A stretch of DNA of 64,000 nt. Origin: Lysobacter sp. GTDB lineage: Bacteria > Pseudomonadota > Gammaproteobacteria > Xanthomonadales > Xanthomonadaceae. Positions 63,871 to 64,000 of this stretch are shown here, in pieces. Both the position numbers and the translations under genes were made by a program. Under the pieces are notes generated by a model. The model was not told the origin of the DNA. It ran no database searches and saw only the letters and a list, made by a program, of their open reading frames with translations. The stretch spans positions 62,001 to 126,000 of the forward strand of contig WYBC01000030.1 in assembly GCA_011526085.1 (NCBI GenBank), in the 5' to 3' direction. Each line of letters opens with the position of its first letter. The stretch's first letter is position 1.

Positions 63871-63946
63871 TTGTAGGAGCGACGCAAGTCGCGACAGATC
63901 AAGGAACTCTTCCCGCAGCCTGTCGCGACTTGCGTCGCTCCTACAA
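63871..63946. repeat. GTAG-headed REP palindrome with 27-bp perfect arms
   Basis: Arms 63871-63897 and 63920-63946 are exact reverse complements, each starting or ending with TTGTAGGAGCGACGCAAGTC. The 22-bp spacer is not palindromic. Such GTAG REPs are mobilised by RAYT transposases and are common in Xanthomonadaceae; none of those transposases is in the window. The rest of 63812-64000 shows no gene. Confidence 0.85.
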
Positions 63947-64000
63947 ACAGCCGTCGCTCCCGCAGAGGCAGGGCACAGCGCACCACTGTCGTGGGTGCGG

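Overview
The window is GC-rich (about two thirds G+C) and its gene content points to the Xanthomonadaceae/Lysobacteraceae (Xanthomonas, Lysobacter or Luteimonas type). The signs are a polA locus with a C-rich-loop small RNA, a c5-type cytochrome beside an FNR-family regulator, an rpoD of xanthomonad form, and GTAG-headed palindromic repeats. Genes are packed tightly, often with 4-base start/stop overlaps. Genus and species cannot be fixed from the sequence.

Layout. 1-5.1 kb: 3' part of hemF, a DUF421 membrane protein, a candidate sX13-like sRNA, polA and a DUF2782 lipoprotein. 5.2-11.4 kb: comF diverges from a biotin operon (bioB, bioF, unknown, bioH, bioC, unknown membrane protein), then an exported protein. 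11.5-13.2 kb: an AT-richer insert of two HEPN-like genes around an integron attC site, with no integrase. 13.3-21.1 kb: a PLP dehydratase/YdcF/NTF2-like operon, a lipoprotein, a putative sigma-54 sRNA, mnmG, bacteriohemerythrin, a P-loop kinase-like protein and a sialidase-fold lipoprotein. 21.1-24.6 kb: an unusual minus-strand trio (37-residue Cys peptide, membrane HExxH protease-like protein with a PqqD-like N-terminus, TPR protein), read here as a candidate RiPP-type system. 24.8-29.9 kb: zapE, a hydrolase, an exported nuclease, cytochrome c5 and an FNR-family regulator.

30-37 kb: an RNA-repair locus. rtcR diverges from a sigma-54 promoter driving rsr (Ro60 orthologue), two Y RNAs, a small membrane protein, rtcB, an unknown gene and rtcA. 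The two Y RNAs share both strands of their Rsr-type stem, and one carries a circularly permuted tRNA-like module. 37-45 kb: the complete kdpFABCDE potassium operon with a KdpE-like box upstream. 45-50.6 kb: deoC-deoB-deoD nucleoside salvage, a group II PLP decarboxylase and an ATP-grasp protein.

50.7-57.85 kb: a 7.1-kb integrative island in a tRNA-Ile(CAT) gene. It has a P4-type integrase, AlpA, a DUF3987 replication-type protein, nine 9-bp-spaced iteron-like repeats and AT-richer cargo genes of unknown function. 58-64 kb: rpoD with five 11-bp-phased TCGAA boxes upstream, dtd, a lipid A acyltransferase, a pair of bacterial PH-domain membrane proteins and a long REP palindrome.

Most genes are housekeeping. 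The accessory signal sits in the integron fragment, the peptide/protease/TPR trio, the Y-RNA locus and the tRNA-Ile island.
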